NCBI RefSeq assembly: GCF_028994805.1 | Contig: NZ_JAJQQP010000003.1 | Coordinates: forward strand, 157,145-221,144 | Source of the DNA: Promicromonospora iranensis | Lineage (GTDB): Bacteria; Actinomycetota; Actinomycetes; Actinomycetales; Cellulomonadaceae | Length of the DNA: 64,000 bases | Reading direction: 5' to 3' | Notes under the pieces: model-generated | What the model saw: only the letters and a program-made list of their open reading frames with translations | Database searches by the model: none | Told to the model about the DNA's origin: nothing | Shown here: positions 34,108 to 42,848 of the stretch, piece by piece | Layout: the number at the start of each line of letters is the position of its first letter | Numbering within the stretch: position 1 is the stretch's first letter | Position numbers and translations under genes: made by a program

Positions 34108-35178
34108 GTGACCCGCGTCCGTGACCTCTCCGAGGAGCAGATCCTCGAACGCATCGTGCCTCTGCTGCCCCGGGGGAGTGCGACGCTGCTCGGGCCAGGC
34201 GACGACGCCGCGGTGCTCGCAGCGCCCGACGGCCGGTTCGTGGTCTCGACCGACGTGCTCGTCGAGGACCGCCACTTCCGCACCCGCTGGTCCACCGGGT
34301 ACGACGTCGGACGGCGTGCCGCCGCGCAGAACCTCGCCGACATCGCCGCGATGGGCGCGCGACCGACCGGGCTGGTCACGTCCCTCGTGGTGCCCGGCGA
34401 CACCGAGCTGGACTGGGTGACGGGCCTGGCCAGGGGCCTGGCCGACGGCTGCGCCCCGGTTGGCGCGGGCGCGGTGGGCGGCGACCTGTCCGGCGGACCG
34501 TGCCTGGTGGTCAGCATCACCGTGCACGGCGACCTGGAGGGTCGTTCGCCGGTGCTGCGGTCGGGTGCCCGGCCGGGCGACGTCGTCGCGCACGCCGGGG
34601 TGCGCGGGTGGTCGGCCGCCGGGCTGGCGCTCCTCGAAGCGGGCCTGGTCCGCGTGCCGCTGCCCGCCGTCCCGCTGGAGGTCACCGACGGCGTGCTGCT
34701 CGAGGACGCGTGGGAGCGGCTCGTCGCCGCCTACCTCCGGCCGGACCCGCCGCTCGCCGCCGGCGTCGCGGCAGCTCAGGCGGATGCCACCTCGATGCTC
34801 GACCTGTCCGACGGTCTGCTGCGTGACGCCGGGCGGGTCGCCCGCGCGAGCGGCGTACGGCTCGATCTCGACGCCGGGGCGTTCGCGAAGGACCGGGACG
34901 CGCTGCGTTCGGCGGCACGGGCTGTCGCCGCGGCGACCGGGCTGGGCGATCCCGGCTGGGGGCCCGGGAACGCGGACATCGACGGGCTCGTCGATCAGTG
35001 GGTCTGGGCCGGGGGAGAGGACCACGGGCTGCTCGCCACGTTCCCGGCCGATACCCGGCTGCCGGAGGGCTGGACCGCCGTCGGCCAGGTGCACGAGGCC
35101 GGGCCGGCGGGGCCGGTCGTCACGATCGCTGGCCAGGTGCAGGACGTCGGTCCGGGCTGGGACCACTTCCGGGCGTGA
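34108..35178 (+). CDS. thiL: Thiamine-phosphate kinase
   Basis: A 356-residue enzyme that phosphorylates thiamine monophosphate to the active cofactor thiamine diphosphate. PurM/ThiL-fold motifs are GPGDDAAVLAAPDGRFVVST (about residues 30-49), NLADIAAMGARPTGLVTSLV (about 75-94) and VGGDLSGGPCLVVSITVHGD, containing Mg/ATP-binding Asp residues. MLDLSDGLLRDAGRVARASG lies in the C-terminal domain. GTG at 34108 with TAGGGT 6 nt before it indicates a leaderless transcript. It converges on an acetyltransferase gene. Confidence 0.92.
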   Translation: MTRVRDLSEEQILERIVPLLPRGSATLLGPGDDAAVLAAPDGRFVVSTDVLVEDRHFRTRWSTGYDVGRRAAAQNLADIAAMGARPTGLVTSLVVPGDTELDWVTGLARGLADGCAPVGAGAVGGDLSGGPCLVVSITVHGDLEGRSPVLRSGARPGDVVAHAGVRGWSAAGLALLEAGLVRVPLPAVPLEVTDGVLLEDAWERLVAAYLRPDPPLAAGVAAAQADATSMLDLSDGLLRDAGRVARASGVRLDLDAGAFAKDRDALRSAARAVAAATGLGDPGWGPGNADIDGLVDQWVWAGGEDHGLLATFPADTRLPEGWTAVGQVHEAGPAGPVVTIAGQVQDVGPGWDHFRA

Positions 35179-35189
35179 CGCCGGGCCGG

Positions 35190-35705
35190 CTAGCGCCGCT
35201 TGCGGAAACGGAGCTGCGTGAGCGGCTGGCCGCCGATCTCGTCGATGCGCTCGGTCCCGTCGTGCTGGAAGCCGTGGCGCCGGTAGAAGTGCTGCGCGCG
35301 ATCGTTGCCCTCGAGGATCCAGAGGGACACGACGGTGCCGGGGGAGAGCCCGTCGAGCACCGTGCGCATCAGGTCTCGTGCCACACCGGTGCCCCACGCG
35401 GCCGGATGCAGGTAGATGGCGTAGATCTCGAGGTCACCCGGTTCGGCGTCCTCGTCGCGGCACGGGCCGACGCTGGTGAAGCCGACGGTCCCGCTCTCGT
35501 CCTCCGCGACGAGCACGGTGATGTCGCGGGCGTTCACCGCCGCTTTCCACTGACCCGCCCGGTCGGTGACGTCCAGCGACTCCAGGTAGGAGCCGGACAG
35601 GATCTCCGAGTACGCACCACGCCAGGAGGCGATGTCGACCTGGGCGATCGCTTCGGCGTCGGCCGTCGTTGCTGGGCGGATGGTCACATCTTCCGGTGCC
35701 ATCAT
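35190..35705 (-). CDS. GNAT family N-acetyltransferase
   Basis: A 171-residue GNAT protein. Opening VTIRPATTADAEAIAQVDIA, the middle strand VLVAEDESGTVGFTSVGP, the acetyl-CoA motif region LEIYAIYLHPAAWGTGVARD (a variant of R/QxxGxG/A) and the late motif VSLWILEGNDRAQHFYRRHG are all present. It transfers an acetyl group from acetyl-CoA to an unknown amine. GGTGAAG precedes the start; two adjacent ATG codons are possible. It converges on thiL with an 11-bp gap. Confidence 0.85.
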   Translation of the reverse strand: MMAPEDVTIRPATTADAEAIAQVDIASWRGAYSEILSGSYLESLDVTDRAGQWKAAVNARDITVLVAEDESGTVGFTSVGPCRDEDAEPGDLEIYAIYLHPAAWGTGVARDLMRTVLDGLSPGTVVSLWILEGNDRAQHFYRRHGFQHDGTERIDEIGGQPLTQLRFRKRR

Positions 35706-35773
35706 GGCTTCACCTTTTCACCCGGTGGTGCCTGGCGCAACCACTTCTTGGGTCCCACTGAAGGTTACGGGAA

Positions 35774-35819
35774 CGACGAAGACGCCCGCCAGGTGTGAAC
35801 CCGAAGGGCGTCTTCGTCG
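35774..35819. terminator. Hairpin downstream of rpmB
   Basis: CGACGAAGACGCCC (35774-35787) pairs perfectly with GGGCGTCTTCGTCG (35806-35819) around an 18-nt loop. Located in the convergence-free gap between rpmB and the acetyltransferase start, so it could stop rpmB transcription before it enters that gene's promoter. Confidence 0.55.
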
Positions 35820-35853
35820 ATCGTTCTCATCGAACGTCTTCGTCAAGCATTGC

Positions 35854-35871
35854 GGGTCGCGTCAGCGACCC
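35854..35871 (-). terminator. Short hairpin right after rpmB
   Basis: GGGTCGC (35854-35860) and GCGACCC (35865-35871) form a 7-bp stem with a GTCA loop, 13 nt past the rpmB stop codon on the minus strand. Confidence 0.5.
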
Positions 35872-35884
35872 GGCTGCGGCAGCG

Positions 35885-36082
35885 TCAGGCCGAGACCTTG
35901 CGCGTGACCTTGCCGGCCTTGAGGCAGGAGGTGCACACGTTGACGCGCTTGGGAGTCCCGCCCACGATCGCACGGACGCGCTGGATGTTCGGGTTCCAGC
36001 GGCGCTTGGTGCGGATGTGAGAGTGCGAAACTGAGTGCCCGAAACCCGGGCCCTTGCCGCAGACGTCGCAGTTGGCAGCCAC
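35885..36082 (-). CDS. rpmB: 50S ribosomal protein L28
   Basis: A 65-residue ribosomal protein of the large subunit. The start [20 protein letters not shown] and the segment [20 protein letters not shown] are diagnostic, and [13 protein letters not shown] ends the protein. Both CxxC pairs are present, so this is the zinc-binding form; some Actinobacteria also have a zinc-free paralogue, none seen here. The GTG at 36082 has CAGGAGA at ideal spacing. Two hairpins follow the gene. It diverges from the DAK2-recG operon. Confidence 0.95.
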   Translation of the reverse strand: MAANCDVCGKGPGFGHSVSHSHIRTKRRWNPNIQRVRAIVGGTPKRVNVCTSCLKAGKVTRKVSA

Positions 36083-36410
36083 GGTGTCTCCTGAATGTCG
36101 TGCACGCCTGTGCAGAAACGACAGCACGACGTGATGGATGGTCGAAAGGGGGAGCCTGGACACTTCAGAGCAGTCAACGCTTCGTAGCGGACCAGGCAAC
36201 TTCGACAGAGTACCCGATCGCGGGCCCGGCCCTCAAACCGTAGCCACGGGGTGCTGCGTCACAGCACGGGTCACATCACGGTCTCGCGGGCGCGAGCCGT
36301 GCGGCGAGCCTGTGGACGGCCGCACGCGAGCGGCCCTGCCGCTGGGTACGGTGGGATCCGTCCGGGCGGGCGCCCGGTCAGTTGTTCAGCCACGTGCAGG
36401 AGGGCAGAGC
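36083..36410. other. Divergent promoter region, rpmB and DAK2-recG
   Basis: A possible rpmB -10 box TACTCT lies on the minus strand at 36212-36207, giving a leader of about 115 nt. For the DAK2 gene a TACGGT box near 36346 could serve, with a leader ending in CAGGAGGG before the GTG. No conserved RNA structure or small gene was recognised in the rest. Confidence 0.35.
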
Positions 36411-38144
36411 GTGACCGACGTCGACAGCGGCAGCCGGACAGCCGATTCTGGTCCGGAGCCGTTCCCGGCCGGCGTCCGTCTCGAGGACCCGGGACTGGTG
36501 CGCGCCTGGACCCGCGGCGCGACGGCGGCTCTGCGGCGGGAGCGCGAGGCGATCGACCGGGTCAACGTGTTCCCGGTGGCCGACGCCGACACCGGCACCA
36601 ACCTCTACCTGACCCTCCGTGAGGGGGACCGGGCGGTCGTCGGCGCACCCGCTGACGCGACCGGCCCGCAGCTGCTGGCGACGCTCGCCCGTGCGGCCCT
36701 GCTGGGCGCGTACGGGAACTCCGGCGTGATCCTGAGCGAGTGGCTGCGCGGTCTGGCGGTCGCCGCGCGGCACGGCGGTGGCGCGGCGGACCTGCTCGGC
36801 CGGGCGGCGACGTCGGCCCGGTCGGCTGTGGCACAGCCCGCCGAAGGAACGATCCTCACGGCGGCGGACGCCGCGGCGTCCGCCGCGCGCGCGGTCGAGA
36901 GCGCGTCGGTGCGGGACCTGGGCGCCGGCCGGCCGCACGACGCCGGGCTGCTGCCCGTGGTGACCGCCGCGGCGGCCGCCGCGCGCACCGCCGCCCGGGC
37001 CAGCCGGGACGAGCTCGACGACCTGCGCACGGCGGGCGTGCTCGACGCCGGGGCACTGGGTCTGGTCCTCGTGCTGGACGCGCTCGTCGTCGCGGCGGCC
37101 GGAGTGTCAGAGGCGGACGGCAGCATGGAGTCCGTGAACCTGGACCAGCTGCTCGACCCCGCTTCGGCGCCGCTCGTGAGCGCCGCAGCGGTGTCCGGCG
37201 TGCCCGGGGCGGGTGCACCGGCCGACGAGGCCGGCGGCGTCGGACCGCACGGCGCCGGGGCCGGCGCAGGCGCCCTGGAGCTCATGTTCGTGCTCACGAG
37301 ACCGGTCGAGGCGGCGTTCGACACAGCGTCCGACACGGTGGCGTCCGGGCTGCGGGCCGCGCTCGGCAAGGTGGGCGACTCGGTGGTCGTGGTCGGCGGG
37401 GACGCCGGCACCGGGACCGGCGTCTGGCAGGCGCACGTCCACACCGACCACCTCGACCAGGCGCTCGCGATCGCGGTGGACGCGTCGGCTGCGGGCTCGC
37501 TCTCCCAGGTGCACGTGCGTCACCTCGAGGCCGTGACGCAGCACCAGTGGGGTGTCGTCGCCGCGACGTCGGCCCCCGTGCTCGCCGCGGAGCTCGCGCA
37601 CGCGGGCGCCGTCGTCCTGCTCACGGGCGGGCTCGACAGCACGGTCGAGGAGCTGACGGCCGATGACGTGGGCCGGGTCGTCGCGTCGACCGGTGCCCGG
37701 CAGGTCCTGCTCCTCGGGGTGCCGGACGGGCCGGCCGACGTCCAGGCCCACACCGACGTCGGCGAGCTGGTCACCGTGCCGACACCCACCGACGTCCATG
37801 CCGTCGTCGCCCTGGCCGCGCTCGGCACGTTGCTGCCGGTCGGCCTGCTGGACGAGCCGGGCGACGCGCCGGGCACCGACGCCCGCGCGATCGTGGACGA
37901 GGCGCTCGCGGGACTGACGGTGACGACCGTGCGCGCCGACGCCGCGGTCGACGCCCTGCGCGGCGCGGCAGGGCCCGCGACGACCGTGGTGACCGCGCTG
38001 CTCGACGCGGACGTCCCGGACGGCCTGCCCGACCGGCTCGCCGCCACGCTCGCGGAACGCACGCCGGAGGCCGAGCTCGTCGTCCTGGCGACGGGCCGCC
38101 CGGGCGACGGGGTGTGCCTGGGCACGGAGGAGGAGCACGCATGA
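36411..38144 (+). CDS. DAK2 domain protein (FakA/YloV-like kinase)
   Basis: A 577-residue protein. The DAK2/DhaL ATP-binding domain (about residues 25-220) has RVNVFPVADADTGTNLYLTL, where the Asp cluster binds Mg-ADP, and LLGAYGNSGVILSEWLRGL. A middle segment includes LMFVLTRPVEAAFDTASDTV and the beta-alpha region with GDSVVVVGGDAGTGTGVWQA. The C-terminal third is DegV-like. This is the FakA layout; FakA phosphorylates FakB-bound fatty acids. No fakB gene is in the window, and the Ala-rich linkers are longer than in Firmicutes. The GTG at 36411 has CAGGAGGG before it. Its stop overlaps recG (ATGA). Confidence 0.8.
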   Translation: MTDVDSGSRTADSGPEPFPAGVRLEDPGLVRAWTRGATAALRREREAIDRVNVFPVADADTGTNLYLTLREGDRAVVGAPADATGPQLLATLARAALLGAYGNSGVILSEWLRGLAVAARHGGGAADLLGRAATSARSAVAQPAEGTILTAADAAASAARAVESASVRDLGAGRPHDAGLLPVVTAAAAAARTAARASRDELDDLRTAGVLDAGALGLVLVLDALVVAAAGVSEADGSMESVNLDQLLDPASAPLVSAAAVSGVPGAGAPADEAGGVGPHGAGAGAGALELMFVLTRPVEAAFDTASDTVASGLRAALGKVGDSVVVVGGDAGTGTGVWQAHVHTDHLDQALAIAVDASAAGSLSQVHVRHLEAVTQHQWGVVAATSAPVLAAELAHAGAVVLLTGGLDSTVEELTADDVGRVVASTGARQVLLLGVPDGPADVQAHTDVGELVTVPTPTDVHAVVALAALGTLLPVGLLDEPGDAPGTDARAIVDEALAGLTVTTVRADAAVDALRGAAGPATTVVTALLDADVPDGLPDRLAATLAERTPEAELVVLATGRPGDGVCLGTEEEHA

Positions 38145-40402
38145 CCGAGCGGGTGGACGAGCGCCTCGAGCGCGCCTTCGACAAGCGGACGGCCACCGCT
38201 CTGGGCAAGCTCGGGCTGGTGACCGTGGGTGACCTGCTGGGCCACTACCCGCGCCGGTACGCCGACCCGGGCGCCCTCTCGGACATCGCGGCGCTCGAGG
38301 TGGGCGAGCACGTGACCATCCTGGCCCGCGTGGAGCAGGCGACGGTCCGCCCCATGCGCAACCGCAAGGGCGCGCTCATGGAGGTGGTGGTGACGGACGG
38401 CAACAGCCGCCTGTCCCTCACCTTCTTCGGCAAGCACCGTGGCTCGCTCTACAACCACGAGAAGCGGCTGGTCCCGGGGGCGAAGGGGCTGTTCACGGGG
38501 ACCGTCGGCCTGTACAGGGGGACGCGACAGCTCACCCACCCGGACTTCACCCTGATGGGAGAGGAGTCCGACCTCGACAGCGACGAGGCGCTCCTGGAGC
38601 ACGCGACCAAGCCCATCCCGATCTATCCCGCGGCGGCCGGCATCCCCAGCTGGAAGATCCAGGGCGCGCTCCGTGTCGTGCTCGACACCCTGACCGACGA
38701 CGACGTGCCCGACCCGGTGCCCGACGAGGTGCGGGAACGCGAGGGGATGCCCGGGCGGACGGCCGCGCTGCGCAGCCTGCACCGGCCGGCCACCTTGAAG
38801 GAGGCATACCGCGCACAGCACCGGATGCGGTTCGAGGAGGCGTTCGTGCTGCAGGCGGCGCTCGCTCAGCGCCGGGCCCGCACCGCCGCCGAGGACGCCA
38901 CCGCGCGCCCGCCGCTGCCCCCGGGCAAGCCGAGCCTGCTCGCGGACTTCGATGCCTCGCTGCCCTTCGTGCTCACCGACGGACAGCGTGCGGTGGGCGA
39001 CGAGCTCGCCGTCGAGCTCGCCAGCCCGCGCCCGATGCACCGGCTGCTGCAGGGCGAGGTCGGCAGCGGCAAGACGGTGGTCGCGTTGCGCGCCATGCTG
39101 CAGGTGGTCGACGCGGGTGGTCAGGCCGCACTCCTCGCGCCCACCGAGGTGCTCGCCGCGCAGCACGCCCGCACCCTGCGCGCCCTGCTCGGCCCGCTGG
39201 CCGAGGGCGGCACCCTCTTCGGGGCGGAGCGCACGGACGCGAGCACCCGGGTGGCGCTGCTCACCGGCTCGCTCGGCGCGAAGGCGCGCAAGGAGGCCCT
39301 GCTGCAGGCCGCGAGCGGTGAGGCCGGCATCGTCGTGGGGACGCACGCGCTCCTCTCGGAGCAGGTGCAGTTCGCCGACCTCGGTCTCGTCGTGGTGGAC
39401 GAGCAGCACCGCTTCGGCGTCGAGCAGCGGGACGCGCTGCGCGCCAAGGGCCGGGTGTCCCCGCACCTGCTGGTCATGACGGCCACACCGATCCCGCGGA
39501 CCGTGGCGATGACGGTCTTCGGCGACCTCGAGACGTCGTCCCTCACCGAGGTGCCCGCGGGGCGTGCCGGCATCACCACGGTCGCCGTCCCCGCGCGGAA
39601 CACCCGCTGGACCGACCGCACCTGGGCCCGCGTCCGCGAGGAGGTCGACGCCGGCCGCCGCGCCTACGTCGTCTGCGCGCGGATCCACCCGGACGAGGAG
39701 ACGAAGGCGCCCGCCAAGGACTTCGACGACGTGCCGGAGTTCCTGGACCCCTCCGGCCCGGGTGCCGAGGGCGCCGCCGACCGGCCGCCCCTGCGTGCCG
39801 TGCTCGAGGTGGTGGAGGAGCTGCGCTCGCGACCCGAGCTGGCGGGCGTCGAGATCGGGATGCTGCACGGGCAGCTGCCGGCCGACCAGAAGGAGGCGGA
39901 GATGGCACGGTTCGCCTCCGGCGAGGCTCCGGTCCTGGTCGCCACCACCGTGATCGAGGTGGGCGTCGACGTCCCCGAGGCCACGGCGATGGTCATCTTC
40001 GACGCCGACCGGTTCGGCATCTCCCAGCTGCACCAGCTGCGCGGACGGGTGGGGCGAGGCACCGACCCGGGCCTGTGCCTCCTGGTGTCCGACGCCGAGC
40101 CCGGCACCCCCGCCTTCGCCCGCCTGGAGGCGATGACCCAGACCACCGACGGTTTCAAGCTCGCCAACCTGGACCTGGAGCTGCGCAGCGAGGGCGACGT
40201 GCTCGGCGCCGCACAGTCCGGCCGGGCCAGCTCCCTGCGCCTCCTGCGGGTGGTCAAGGACGCCGGGCTCATCGAGGAGGCGCGCACCGCGGCCGTCGAC
40301 GTCGTGCAGGCTTCCCCCGACCTGACGGAGTTCCCGGAGCTCGCCCAGGCGATCCGCGCGCAGCTCGACGAGGACCAGGAGGAGTTCCTGGAGCGGGCCT
40401 GA
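38141..40402 (+). CDS. recG: ATP-dependent DNA helicase RecG
   Basis: A 753-residue superfamily 2 helicase that remodels stalled replication forks and Holliday junctions. An N-terminal wedge/OB domain (VTVGDLLGHYPRRYADPGAL, about residues 27-150) precedes the helicase core: Walker A LLQGEVGSGKTVVALRAML (about 303), LLAPTEVLAAQHARTLRALL, the DExH-type DEQHRFGVEQRDAL (about 419), MTATPIPRTVAMTVFGDLET, VIEVGVDVPEATAMVIFDAD and QLHQLRGRVGRGTDPGLCLL. The spacer at about 515-560 (KAPAKDFDDVPEFLDPSGPG) is longer than in E. coli. It is translationally coupled to the DAK2 gene. Confidence 0.93.
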   Translation: MTERVDERLERAFDKRTATALGKLGLVTVGDLLGHYPRRYADPGALSDIAALEVGEHVTILARVEQATVRPMRNRKGALMEVVVTDGNSRLSLTFFGKHRGSLYNHEKRLVPGAKGLFTGTVGLYRGTRQLTHPDFTLMGEESDLDSDEALLEHATKPIPIYPAAAGIPSWKIQGALRVVLDTLTDDDVPDPVPDEVREREGMPGRTAALRSLHRPATLKEAYRAQHRMRFEEAFVLQAALAQRRARTAAEDATARPPLPPGKPSLLADFDASLPFVLTDGQRAVGDELAVELASPRPMHRLLQGEVGSGKTVVALRAMLQVVDAGGQAALLAPTEVLAAQHARTLRALLGPLAEGGTLFGAERTDASTRVALLTGSLGAKARKEALLQAASGEAGIVVGTHALLSEQVQFADLGLVVVDEQHRFGVEQRDALRAKGRVSPHLLVMTATPIPRTVAMTVFGDLETSSLTEVPAGRAGITTVAVPARNTRWTDRTWARVREEVDAGRRAYVVCARIHPDEETKAPAKDFDDVPEFLDPSGPGAEGAADRPPLRAVLEVVEELRSRPELAGVEIGMLHGQLPADQKEAEMARFASGEAPVLVATTVIEVGVDVPEATAMVIFDADRFGISQLHQLRGRVGRGTDPGLCLLVSDAEPGTPAFARLEAMTQTTDGFKLANLDLELRSEGDVLGAAQSGRASSLRLLRVVKDAGLIEEARTAAVDVVQASPDLTEFPELAQAIRAQLDEDQEEFLERA

Positions 40403-40507
40403 CCAGCCGTCGGCGGCGCCCACCCGTTCAGCAGGGTGAAATCACACGGGTGAAAGGGATGACCTACTCCTTACGCGCGAAACGTACAACCGATAGAGTC
40501 CCCGCCG

Positions 40508-41485
40508 ATGACGGTCGACGCGAAGCACGCGATCCATACCGGCGGGCCGGCAAAGACTGCGTGGCAGCGCGGGAGGCTCCTGGCGCTCGGTTCTGTGGTG
40601 ATCGCCGTTTTGCTCGTGGCCCACGAGTACGTGCCGAATCGCTGGGGAAACCTCGGCAGCCTCGTCGAGACCTTCCTGCCATGGCTCGGGCTGGCGGTGC
40701 CGCTCGGCATCCTCGCGGCGCTGCTGCGGCGGTCGGCGCTCGCGATCCTCGCTGTCCTGCTGCCGCTCGCGGCCTGGATCTGGGTCTTCCTGCCGCAGGT
40801 GCGGCCGATAGAGCCGGCGCCCAGCGACCTGACGGTGGTGCAGCACAACGTCAGCGACGCCAACACCGACGTCGCGGGCACCGCTGAGGTGCTCCTCGCC
40901 GCCGAGCCGGACGTCGTGACCCTCACGGAGGTGTCGGAGGCGACCGCCGAGGAGTACACGCAGGCGTTTGGCGAGGCGCTGCCGCACCACGAGACGCAGG
41001 GCACTGTCGGCGTCTGGTCCGGGTTCCCGCTCCGGGGCGCCACCGCCGTGGACATCCGGCCCGAGGGCGTCGACGCCTCCTGGGACCGCTGCCTACGGGT
41101 GGTGGTCCAGGGGGAGGGAACCACGGTCGCGCTGTTCGCGGCGCACCTGCCCTCGGTCCGGATCGGGCGCGGCGGCTTCGAGACGGAGCTGCGCGACGCG
41201 AGCGCGCTCGCGCTGGCGGACGCCGTCGACGCGGAGGAGAACGACGCCGTGATCGTCGCGGGCGACCTGAACGCGGTGCTGGCGGACGGTGCGATAGCCC
41301 CGCTGACCAACCTCGTCACCGCCCCGACGACCGGCTTCGAGTTCACCTATCCGGAGACCTTCCCGGTCGCCCAGATCGATCACGTCCTCGCGCGGGGTGC
41401 CACCGTGACCGAGGTGCGTGCCCTGGGCAGCACGGGCAGCGACCACCTGCCGGTCGTCGCGCGCGTCGACACCCCGGAGTCGTAG
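40508..41485 (+). CDS. Membrane-bound endonuclease/exonuclease/phosphatase family protein
   Basis: A 325-residue protein. Three N-terminal helices (about residues 20-100: LALGSVVIAVLLVAHEYV, FLPWLGLAVPLGILAALLRR, LAILAVLLPLAAWIWVFLP) anchor a C-terminal EEP domain. The domain shows LTVVQHNVSDANTDVAGTAE, the metal-binding Glu in DVVTLTEVSEAT, VAGDLNAVLADGAI and the end motif QIDHVLARGATV with GSTGSDHLPVVARV. EEP hydrolases cleave phosphodiesters in DNA, lipids or nucleotides; the catalytic part should face outward. TAGAGT (40494-40499) lies 8 nt before the ATG, with TTACGC 17 bp upstream as -35. Confidence 0.83.
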   Translation: MTVDAKHAIHTGGPAKTAWQRGRLLALGSVVIAVLLVAHEYVPNRWGNLGSLVETFLPWLGLAVPLGILAALLRRSALAILAVLLPLAAWIWVFLPQVRPIEPAPSDLTVVQHNVSDANTDVAGTAEVLLAAEPDVVTLTEVSEATAEEYTQAFGEALPHHETQGTVGVWSGFPLRGATAVDIRPEGVDASWDRCLRVVVQGEGTTVALFAAHLPSVRIGRGGFETELRDASALALADAVDAEENDAVIVAGDLNAVLADGAIAPLTNLVTAPTTGFEFTYPETFPVAQIDHVLARGATVTEVRALGSTGSDHLPVVARVDTPES

Positions 41486-41528
41486 CCGCGCACGCCGCGC
41501 GGCTCGGCCGCCGGGTTAGGCTCGCGGC

Positions 41529-42212
41529 GTGACCAGGATCGTCGCGGGCTCAGTGGGCGGACGCACCATCGCGGTGCCGGCCAAGGGCACCCGCCCCACG
41601 AGCGACCGCGTGCGCGAGGCGATCTTCTCCCGCCTGGAGCATCTCGGCGTGCTCGACGGCGCCCGCGTGCTCGACCTCTATGCCGGCTCGGGAGCGCTCG
41701 GGCTCGAGGCCGCGAGCCGGGGCGCCGTCGCCGTGACTCTCGTGGACAGCGCGCGCCCCGCGGCGGAGGTCGCGCGCAGGAACGTCGCGGGACTGGGACT
41801 GACCGGGGTGCGGGTCGCCACCGAGACGGCGGAACGGTTCGCGGCGTCGCTGGCGGCCAGGGGAGCGCGCCCCGACGCCGGTGCGTCCGCCCGCGTGACC
41901 TCCGGCACGGCGGCGGCCCTGGACCTCGTCTTCCTCGACCCGCCCTACGACCTCGACGAGGAGTCGCTCGCCACCGTGCTGGCGCACCTCGCGACGTCGG
42001 GCGTCCTGGCCGACGGCGCGGTGGTGGTCGTCGAGCGGTCGATCCGCACGCCCGAACCCGCCTGGCCCGACGGCCTCGCCCCGTTCGCGCGCAAGGACTA
42101 CGGGGAGACGGCGGTCTACTACGCGGAGCCGTCGGACCCGGAGCCGTCGGACACCGAGCCGTCGGACACCGAGCCGTCGGACCCGGAGCCGTCGGATAGC
42201 GTGGGCGCGTGA
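41529..42212 (+). CDS. rsmD: 16S rRNA (guanine(966)-N(2))-methyltransferase
   Basis: A 227-residue SAM-dependent methyltransferase acting on the 30S subunit precursor. It begins TRIVAGSVGGRTIAVPAKGT, has the RPTSDRVREAIFSRLEHL motif, the SAM-binding VLDLYAGSGALGLEAASRGA (about residues 49-68) and the catalytic LVFLDPPYDL (about 136). The last 26 residues are five repeats of the type EPSDP, encoded by a 15-bp tandem repeat and absent from the family core. GTG at 41529 with TAGGCT 6 nt upstream looks leaderless. The stop overlaps the coaD start (GTGA). Confidence 0.9.
   Translation: MTRIVAGSVGGRTIAVPAKGTRPTSDRVREAIFSRLEHLGVLDGARVLDLYAGSGALGLEAASRGAVAVTLVDSARPAAEVARRNVAGLGLTGVRVATETAERFAASLAARGARPDAGASARVTSGTAAALDLVFLDPPYDLDEESLATVLAHLATSGVLADGAVVVVERSIRTPEPAWPDGLAPFARKDYGETAVYYAEPSDPEPSDTEPSDTEPSDPEPSDSVGA
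42126..42200 (+). repeat. 15-bp x 5 in-frame minisatellite at the rsmD 3' end
   Basis: Five contiguous 15-bp units (42126, 42141, 42156, 42171, 42186) each begin GAGCCGTCGGA and encode Glu-Pro-Ser-Asp plus Pro, Thr or Ser. They form the C-terminal tail of RsmD just before the overlapping coaD start. Confidence 0.85.
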
Positions 42213-42715
42213 CCACCGTCGTCTGCCCCGGGTCGTTCGACCCGATCACCCTCGGCCACCTCGACATCGTGCGCCGCGCCGCGTCGATGTTCGACGACGT
42301 GGTGGTCGGCATCGCGAAGAACCCCGGCAAGTCCGGCCTGCTGGACCTGGAGACGCGTGCGGAGCTCGTGCGAGCAGCGGTGCACTCCGCCGCCCAGACG
42401 GATCCGGCCATGTCGCGGGTGCGGGTCGCCGTCGTGCCGGGGCTGCTGGTGGACTTCTGCCGCGAGGCCGGGGCGGTCGCCGTCGTGAAGGGCCTGCGCG
42501 GGGGCGGTGACTTCGACGCGGAGCAGCCCATGGCGCTCATGAACCGGCACCTGTCGGGCGTCGAGACGATCTTCCTGCCGGGCGACCAGAGGTACGCGCA
42601 CGTCGCGTCGTCGCTGGTGAAGGACATCATGCGGCACGGCGGGCCGGTCGACGACCTGGTGCCGGCGGGTGTCGTCGCGGCGCTCCGGTCCGCACTGGGC
42701 CGTCCGGCGTCCTAG
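42209..42715 (+). CDS. coaD: Phosphopantetheine adenylyltransferase
   Basis: A 168-residue nucleotidyltransferase catalysing the fourth step of coenzyme A synthesis, joining ATP and 4'-phosphopantetheine. Visible motifs are VVCPGSFDPITLGHLDIVRR (the TxGH nucleotide site, residues 4-23), the substrate loop region GIAKNPGKSGLLDLETRAEL, VVKGLRGGGDFDAEQPMALM and the C-terminal VASSLVKDIMRHGGPV. Length and order are standard. GTG start overlapping the rsmD stop, the usual actinobacterial pair. Confidence 0.95.
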   Translation: MTTVVCPGSFDPITLGHLDIVRRAASMFDDVVVGIAKNPGKSGLLDLETRAELVRAAVHSAAQTDPAMSRVRVAVVPGLLVDFCREAGAVAVVKGLRGGGDFDAEQPMALMNRHLSGVETIFLPGDQRYAHVASSLVKDIMRHGGPVDDLVPAGVVAALRSALGRPAS

Positions 42716-42848
42716 CCCGTGAGGGCTGTCACCCCGTACGGGCGCGCGTGAGCCCCGTTCCATGTCGTAGGATTGGTTTTTGGCCCGTGGCGTGATGGCT
42801 TGCGCCGGGTCCACCCCCCTTTCACCGTCCTCTCGGACACTGCCTTTC

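Noticed and set aside
37520-40423. Long minus-strand open frame (about 967 codons) opposite recG
   Set aside because: Antisense shadow of RecG; composition follows the complement of GC-rich codons and no motif is visible.
42126-42200. CRISPR-like array
   Set aside because: The 15-bp units are contiguous without spacers and encode a protein tail, so it is a coding minisatellite.
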